NCBI GenBank assembly: GCA_017411225.1
Contig: JAFRDQ010000087.1
Location: 1-35,124 of the forward strand
Direction: 5' to 3'
DNA: 35,124 nt
Origin: Oscillospiraceae bacterium
Lineage (GTDB): Bacteria > Bacillota > Clostridia > Oscillospirales > Oscillospiraceae
The notes under the pieces were generated by a model. It ran no database searches. It had not been told where the DNA came from and saw only the letters and a program-made list of their open reading frames with translations. The number at the start of each line of letters is the position of its first letter. Position 1 is the stretch's first letter. A program made the translations under genes and the position numbers. Shown piece after piece: positions 30,552 to 35,124 of this stretch.

Positions 30552-31001
30552 TCATGTTACAGCCTCGAACAGCGCTTTGCAGCCTCTCAGGATGTCGCGG
30601 TAGGCGGACTCGAAATCGTCCGTGTACCACGGGTCGGGGATCACGGCGTCATGGCCGGTGTAGCTCAGAAGTGTGTGCACCTTCCCCTCCGGGTCATCGG
30701 GGATGATGCGGTTTAAGTTCCGGCGGTTGAGATCGTCCATGATGATCAGCAGATCCCAGTCGTCGTAGTCCCGCGGCGTCACCTGTCTGGCCGCGCGCGG
30801 CGAAAACGGCACGCCGTGCGCGCGCAGGCACCGCTTCGCGGGCGGATACATGTCGTTGCCGATCTCCTCCCGGCTCGTCGCGGCCGAGGCGATCTCAAAC
30901 CGCCGCTCCAGTCCCGCATGCCGGACGAGGTCCTTGAGGATGAACTCGGCCATCGGTGAGCGGCAGATGTTGCCGTGGCACAAAAATAGGATCTTCGTCA
31001 T
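30552..31001 (-). CDS. Low-molecular-weight protein tyrosine phosphatase
   Basis: The 149-residue protein opens with the phosphate-binding loop FLCHGNICRSPMAEF (C8-x5-R14) and has the acid motif DPWYTDDFE near the C-terminal third, both diagnostic for the family. It would dephosphorylate tyrosine (or arginine) phosphates on proteins; no partner kinase is near. A TTG start six codons upstream is possible, but the GGAGGG site fits the ATG at 31001. The mobile element begins just upstream, so its natural promoter may lie in the junction region. Confidence 0.95.
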   Translation of the reverse strand: MTKILFLCHGNICRSPMAEFILKDLVRHAGLERRFEIASAATSREEIGNDMYPPAKRCLRAHGVPFSPRAARQVTPRDYDDWDLLIIMDDLNRRNLNRIIPDDPEGKVHTLLSYTGHDAVIPDPWYTDDFESAYRDILRGCKALFEAVT

Positions 31002-31093
31002 CTCTTTATATCCCTCCAAAACCGTTGAAAATCAATGACTTTTTTCACTTCTGTTTGATGCAACCTTTTGTAACCCTTCACAGATTTCTGCAG

Positions 31094-31114
31094 AAATGGT
31101 GTAAAAATGGTGTA
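31094..31114. repeat. Two AAATGGTGTA direct repeats at the integrase end of the element
   Basis: AAATGGTGTA occurs at 31094-31103 and 31105-31114, 11 bases apart, just past the integrase stop. In Tn916-like elements the N-terminal domain of Int binds such direct repeats near the element end. The attachment core itself cannot be fixed without the other end. Confidence 0.5.
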
Positions 31115-31121
31115 GCGTTTT

Positions 31122-32279
31122 TCAGCCGCTCAGCAGGATTTTCTGCATGGATTTTTCCGCCGCGTCGTAGCTCAGATGCGTATAAATATTCAGCGTCGTG
31201 CCCACGTCCGCGTGGCCCATCAGATACTGCAGCTCCTTCACGGGCATTCCCGCCTGCGCCATGCGTGTGCAGAAGGTGTGGCGCAGCACATGGGGTGTGA
31301 GGGTGATCGGATCATGGGTTTCATTGTAATGCTCTACGATCCGTTTCAGTCCATGCTGCAGCGAGTAGTTGGTCTTCGGCTTTCCGTTTTTGTCGATAAA
31401 CAGGAACCCGGAAATGCCGTCCACCACAGTCTCCACCTTGGGTCTGCCGCGGTTTTGCACCACGCGGCGGAAGGCCTCCAGCACCGCGTCATCGAGCAGT
31501 GGGATATACCGCTCGCCGCTGGCGGTTTTGGGCTTCTGCACATAGAGCCTGCCGTTGCGGTCATACTGCAGCTGGCGGTCCACGCGAATGCGCCGACGCT
31601 TGAAGTCTACATCCGCAAGCGTGAGCCCGAAGAGCTCACTGACGCGCAGACCGGTGCCCAGCAGGATGACCAGCTGATCATAATACTTGCGGCTGCTTTT
31701 TCCGTTTTGGACAAACGCGAAAAAGTCGTCCACCTGTTCGTCCGTCAGCGGTTCGCGGGACTCCGTGTCATTGGCAACAACACGGCTGAGCGGAAAAGCA
31801 AAGGGGTTCTTACGCAGGATGTCCTCCTCCACCGCCATGTCAAAGGCCGGTTTCAGGACGCCGCGCAGACTTTGGAGCGTGCTGTAGCGTTTGCCCTCCT
31901 GATTCAATTTGATGAACCACAGCTTTACATCAGAGGTTCCGATATCCCGGATCAGCCGCTGGCCGAACACCTCTTTCGCCACGATCTTTCGGACATAGTT
32001 GTGATTTGACACCGTATTCGGTCGGATGCCGTGCTGCAGTGACAGATACCGATCCATCAGCTCCAGTACGGTCATTCCCCCGTCCACAGTACGGATGCCG
32101 TCGGCCAGATCTCGCTGGATCTCGGCTTCCTTTTCACGTAATTCCTGCAGCGTTTCTGCATAAACGTATCGGCGCTTGCCGAAGGGGTCTAAATAACGAT
32201 ATTGATAGGTGCGATCTTTCCGCTGGCTCTCCCCTTTTTTCAGGATGCGCCCGCGGTGATCCTTGCGCTTTTCTGACAT
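31122..32279 (-). CDS. int: Tyrosine recombinase/integrase, Tn916-Tn1549 type
   Basis: The 385-residue integrase has a small N-terminal arm-binding domain (RGRILKKGESQRKDRTYQYRYLD), a SAM-like core-binding domain (about 70-160), and a catalytic domain with R212 (GTGLRVSEL), the beta-hairpin K251, H330-x2-R333 (HVLRHTF), H356 and the nucleophile Y366 (NIYTHLS). All active-site residues are present, so it should be functional. It lies at the left edge of the element with xis upstream, the order usual for Tn916-like elements. AAAGGAGG precedes the ATG. Confidence 0.96.
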   Translation of the reverse strand: MSEKRKDHRGRILKKGESQRKDRTYQYRYLDPFGKRRYVYAETLQELREKEAEIQRDLADGIRTVDGGMTVLELMDRYLSLQHGIRPNTVSNHNYVRKIVAKEVFGQRLIRDIGTSDVKLWFIKLNQEGKRYSTLQSLRGVLKPAFDMAVEEDILRKNPFAFPLSRVVANDTESREPLTDEQVDDFFAFVQNGKSSRKYYDQLVILLGTGLRVSELFGLTLADVDFKRRRIRVDRQLQYDRNGRLYVQKPKTASGERYIPLLDDAVLEAFRRVVQNRGRPKVETVVDGISGFLFIDKNGKPKTNYSLQHGLKRIVEHYNETHDPITLTPHVLRHTFCTRMAQAGMPVKELQYLMGHADVGTTLNIYTHLSYDAAEKSMQKILLSG

Positions 32280-32300
32280 CTCATGCCTCCTTTAATGAAA

Positions 32301-32343
32301 AGCGCCTGATATGTGGCTTTGAGTATACCACATATCAGGCGCT
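32301..32343 (-). terminator. Perfect 16-bp hairpin between xis and int
   Basis: AGCGCCTGATATGTGG (32301-32316) and its exact complement (32328-32343) enclose an 11-base loop. On the minus strand TTTT follows, 9 bases before the int ribosome-binding site, so it can act as an attenuator or terminator of xis transcripts. The loop region contains TATACT, a possible -10 for int. Confidence 0.7.
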
Positions 32344-32367
32344 GATGCACATGTATGAATTTATTTT

Positions 32368-32568
32368 TTACACGGAATATGCTTTGGACAGATAGTTTTC
32401 CAGCTCCTTACGCTTGATGAGCCGCTTGGAGCCGACCCACAGGACGAATCTGCAATCGTCCGAGCTGGTCAGCTCCCGGAGCTTAGCAGTGCCGATGTTA
32501 AAATAGGCCGCCGCCTCATCCAGAGTGAGGTTCGCCTTTTCGCTCACAGGGATCTGTACTTTCTTCAT
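32368..32568 (-). CDS. xis: Excisionase (Xis) of Tn916 type
   Basis: A 66-residue winged-helix protein: LTLDEAAAYFNIGTAKLRELTS (helix-turn-helix) and GSKRLIKRKELENYLS (wing and last helix), as in Tn916 Xis and other short excisionases. It binds DNA near the element ends to favour excision. GGAGGTGACGCC precedes the ATG, and it is 17 bases after the ParB-like gene. Confidence 0.93.
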   Translation of the reverse strand: MKKVQIPVSEKANLTLDEAAAYFNIGTAKLRELTSSDDCRFVLWVGSKRLIKRKELENYLSKAYSV

Positions 32569-32584
32569 GGCGTCACCTCCCCTC

Positions 32585-33406
32585 TCATCTTGCGCCGCGG
32601 TCGAGTCGTCGGCGCCGCTCTCGTTCGAGCAGCTGGAGGATCGACTCGGTCATTTGCTTTGGGGTGTAATCTGACGGGAAATACCGGCGCAGCTGCTCGT
32701 ATGGAAAGCTGACCTTTTCCCTTTGGTTGGGCTTTTCCTCTGCCAGAATCGCCTCAATGCGGTTGCGCACGCCGCCGGCTTCGCTCTCCCGGTGCATCCG
32801 GCAGGCCTGCGAATAGGACGGCGTGCAGTCGTACATCGCAATGGTGTCCAGCACGATGCGCTGTTCTTCAATCGTGAGATAGGACAGCTCCACGCCGACG
32901 GTGAAGGCGATGCGGCCTTCGTCCACAAGATCCAGCAGACCGGGCAGCAGATGGGTCAGGCGGATGTATCGCTGCACCTGTCTGCCGCTCTCGGTCTCGG
33001 AAACAAAATCGCGCGACTTGTGGCCAACCTGTCCACAACTTTTACCTCTGTGATCTAACGCGTTCATTTTCAGCTTATAGGCAAACGCCTTTTCGCTGGG
33101 GAGAATGTTCTCCCGATGGAGATTGCTGTCCACCAACTGGATGGCGGCCTCATCGCGATCCACGGCATGAATAAAGGCAGGGACTTCTTTGAGCCCCGCC
33201 TTCTGTGCTGCCCGGAGCCTCCGGTGGCCGGAGATGACCTCGTATTCCGCTGCAGTGTCCTCCAACGGGCGGACGATCAGGGGCGTGAGGACGCCCTGCT
33301 CCTGGATGCTCTCGATGAGGCGATTCATTTCGTCGTTGTCCTGCACCTTGTAGGGATGCCCCTCAAAGGGGTGCAGGCTTTGAATGGGAATGTAGATTGC
33401 TTGCAT
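32585..33406 (-). CDS. ParB-like nuclease/partition domain protein
   Basis: The 273-residue protein has a ParB N-terminal domain (1-100): PIQSLHPFEGHPYKV, GVLTPLIVRP, and YEVISGHRRLRAAQKAG with the GHRR box, followed by NLHRENILPSEKAFAYKLK and a predicted helical DNA-binding middle part (about 140-200). No ParA is in view. ParB-like proteins of this size are common on integrative elements of Clostridia, where stabilisation or regulation is supposed but unproven. AAGGAG precedes the ATG. It lies between xis and the relaxase gene. Confidence 0.92.
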   Translation of the reverse strand: MQAIYIPIQSLHPFEGHPYKVQDNDEMNRLIESIQEQGVLTPLIVRPLEDTAAEYEVISGHRRLRAAQKAGLKEVPAFIHAVDRDEAAIQLVDSNLHRENILPSEKAFAYKLKMNALDHRGKSCGQVGHKSRDFVSETESGRQVQRYIRLTHLLPGLLDLVDEGRIAFTVGVELSYLTIEEQRIVLDTIAMYDCTPSYSQACRMHRESEAGGVRNRIEAILAEEKPNQREKVSFPYEQLRRYFPSDYTPKQMTESILQLLERERRRRLDRGAR

Positions 33407-33447
33407 GGTGTTTCTCCTTTTTCATTTTGTTCTCGTTAACATGTTTT

Positions 33448-34827
33448 TCAGCGCTCCCGGCTGCGGTTTCGTTCCCGTTGAAGCGCCTGGGTTTCCATCT
33501 TCCGCTCTGTCTCAAGGGTCTGCTGCATGACCGGGATCTGCGCCTCAATGTCCCTTGCGGTTTTCAGCTCCTTCCGGAGCGGTTTCAGCTGCTCTGTGAT
33601 GGCGCTGCTCTTTTGCTTCAAATGCTCCCTTTCCTCCGGGTCGGATGCTCTGCGGAGCTTGTTGCGAACGCCCTGCCGCTGCGCTTCAAGATCGGCGATC
33701 TGCTCTTGTGTCTCGCTGATGAACGCGCGCAGCTGGGTATCTGTTTCAATGCCGTTCTTCGCCATCAGGCGCACCTGCTGATCGTACCGGTCGAGCTTTG
33801 CCGCATCCATGCGCATCTCCGGGGAGAGCGGACGGCAGCGCGCCTGCTCGGCCTCCGGGCCGGTCAATCCGGCAACGCGCGTGATCAGGAAGAACAGCAA
33901 GGTCACCCAGACCTCCCCAGCGCTGTGGGCGGGATGCATCGTATGCTTGATCTGCTGCTCCAGCTCCAGCAGCGGAAACCGCTTGGGGCGATACGGCAGA
34001 TGGGCGTTGGCGATGTGAAAGAACCGGATGTTCTCACGATGCGGCTTTAACCGCGCTTCGATCACGTCATCCGGGTAGCCCAGCCGATCCAGACGGACGG
34101 CGCGACCCCAGCTCGGTGCTTTCAGAGACCGGCGCTCGTAGTCGATCTCGTATCCCTTGGTGTGCAGGTGCTCCCAGAATCGTCTCCACGTGTCGGAATA
34201 CTCCAACGCATACTCCACATCGGCCTTTAGAATGTCCCGGTGTGTTGGTTGTCCGCTCTTCCGTGCCCAGTAGGCGCCCTTCTCACCGCCGTAAAAGGAC
34301 GCGCCCTCCAAGACGGAGAGCGCGTGCTCCCGGCAGATGTGGTCGGAGATCTCCCGCAGCCGGATGTGATCGCGGATGTGGTTTTCGTACTTCCGCCCAG
34401 TCTTGAACGAGACGGAGTTGATGATGAAGTGGTTGTGCAGCGAGTCCGTGTTGAGGTGCGTCGTGACGACGATCTCATACTGATCGCCCCACATCTCTCT
34501 GGCGGTTCGCAGGCCGATGCGGTGGCATTCCTCCGGCGTGACCTCGCCGGGGCGGAAGCTCTGGTAGCCGTGGTAGGCGACGTTGCCGCCGTGCTTTCCG
34601 AAGCGCGCCTTGGTGGCGGTCATGTCCTCATAGGCGGTCTTCGGATCGCAGTTGATCGCGGAGACGAAGAGCTTCTCGTCCGTCTTGACGTCGTTCTCCA
34701 CGTATTGGAGCGCGTCGGCAAGATCCCGGTCGAGATACTTCCGGTTCGTGGTCTTGTCCGGATTATCGGCGTACTGGATGACGGCCTTCAGGGAGCCCTT
34801 GACCGGCCAGAAGCCTGTGGTCGCCAT
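33448..34827 (-). CDS. Relaxase (MobP/VirD2-like) of the mobile element
   Basis: The 459-residue protein starts at MATTGFWPVKGSLKAV, where its ATG overlaps the TAA of the upstream gene by one base; a longer frame only runs through that gene. The N-terminal 230 residues are a relaxase domain: an early tyrosine in IQYADNPDKT, KLFVSAINC, NVAYHGYQSFRPGEVT, and the metal-binding H-x-H motif in THLNTDSLHNHFIINSV. It would nick the transfer origin and carry the strand to a recipient. The last 110 residues are charged coiled coil. No coupling protein or secretion genes are visible in the window. Confidence 0.94.
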   Translation of the reverse strand: MATTGFWPVKGSLKAVIQYADNPDKTTNRKYLDRDLADALQYVENDVKTDEKLFVSAINCDPKTAYEDMTATKARFGKHGGNVAYHGYQSFRPGEVTPEECHRIGLRTAREMWGDQYEIVVTTHLNTDSLHNHFIINSVSFKTGRKYENHIRDHIRLREISDHICREHALSVLEGASFYGGEKGAYWARKSGQPTHRDILKADVEYALEYSDTWRRFWEHLHTKGYEIDYERRSLKAPSWGRAVRLDRLGYPDDVIEARLKPHRENIRFFHIANAHLPYRPKRFPLLELEQQIKHTMHPAHSAGEVWVTLLFFLITRVAGLTGPEAEQARCRPLSPEMRMDAAKLDRYDQQVRLMAKNGIETDTQLRAFISETQEQIADLEAQRQGVRNKLRRASDPEEREHLKQKSSAITEQLKPLRKELKTARDIEAQIPVMQQTLETERKMETQALQRERNRSRER

Positions 34828-35105
34828 TACGCATCCCTCCCCGGCAGGATCAGCAGCTCCCGGATCTGCTGCAGCATACCGCGGGTGAATTCCGCATCCT
34901 GCTCCGTGGCGTTCGCCTGGCAATCCCGCAGATACTCACAGAGCCAGTAGAGATCCTCCGACGGCAGCTCCCGCGGCGCGTAGCCGAGACAGCGCTGACG
35001 GATGTACTCCGAAAGAGAAAGCCCGCACCGTTTTGCGGTGCGGGCGATCTTCTGCTTTTCCTGCGGCGTCACGCGGGTGTAGATACTGGTGGTTCTGGAT
35101 TCCAT
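34827..35105 (-). CDS. MobC-like relaxosome accessory protein
   Basis: A 92-residue ribbon-helix-helix type protein: SIYTRVTPQEKQKIARTAKR and CGLSLSEYIRQRCLG, followed by a helical tail, as in MobC-like relaxosome proteins. It binds near oriT and assists the relaxase encoded directly downstream with a one-base stop/start overlap. AAAGGAGGATGT precedes the ATG. The window ends 19 bases upstream, so any oriT upstream of it is not seen. Confidence 0.9.
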   Translation of the reverse strand: MESRTTSIYTRVTPQEKQKIARTAKRCGLSLSEYIRQRCLGYAPRELPSEDLYWLCEYLRDCQANATEQDAEFTRGMLQQIRELLILPGRDA

Positions 35106-35124
35106 ACATCCTCCTTTCCGGGGG

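Overview
The window reads as chromosomal DNA of a fairly GC-rich Clostridia member. The long-form hibernation factor, BlaI/M56 pair, split ThrE exporter, SLH-anchored protease, dimeric-type glycyl-tRNA synthetase and Tn916/Tn1549-like integrase and excisionase would all fit a gut Oscillospiraceae/Ruminococcaceae relative. This placement is inferred from gene content; no rRNA or tRNA gene is visible. Most long antisense frames are shadows of real genes.

Layout: (1) 1-4477, minus strand: a 51-residue ORF, then a terminator directly in front of the dgt ribosome-binding site, then dgt, dnaG and rpoD (a variant macromolecular-synthesis operon). (2) 4657-9907, minus: a four-gene cluster of a free STAS protein, an SDF-type dicarboxylate symporter with an extra soluble N-terminal domain, a STAS-aminoglycoside-phosphotransferase-like kinase fusion, and a membrane sensor carrying HAMP, SpoIIE phosphatase and RsbW-like ATPase domains. 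It looks like a partner-switching circuit wired to a transporter rather than to a sigma factor, and is the best candidate for an undescribed system. (3) 10155-15993: a lipoprotein, a split ThrE-type exporter, a secreted C39-like protein, a CBS/DRTGG inorganic pyrophosphatase and an MFS transporter. (4) 16103-20351, plus: GH25 lysozyme lipoprotein with an apparently leaderless mRNA, subtilisin-SLH protease, PAP2 phosphatase and proC. (5) 20398-25764, minus: hpf, a thioesterase, and an operon blaI / M56 metallopeptidase / VanX-like lipoprotein behind a promoter with two 21-bp dyads. (6) 25970-29667, plus: glyS, a small membrane protein, and nadE with a glutaminase domain that appears catalytically dead. 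(7) 29764-31001, minus: cytidylate-kinase-like protein and a low-molecular-weight tyrosine phosphatase. (8) 31122-35105, minus: the left end of an integrative mobilizable or conjugative element (int, xis, parB-like gene, relaxase, MobC-like gene) that runs off the right edge.

Two classes of small non-coding repeats recur. One is a set of palindromic elements ending in CCGTAGGG (1-141, 4552-4631, 21215-21259, 21351-21497, 21532-21559). The other is a set of short-period tandem repeats followed by their inverted complement, each placed at the 3' end of a gene between two co-directional genes (3101-3190, 18921-19023, 22021-22076). One of these appears to have extended the reading frame of the SLH protease. 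All functional statements rest on reading motifs by eye; no database search was run.
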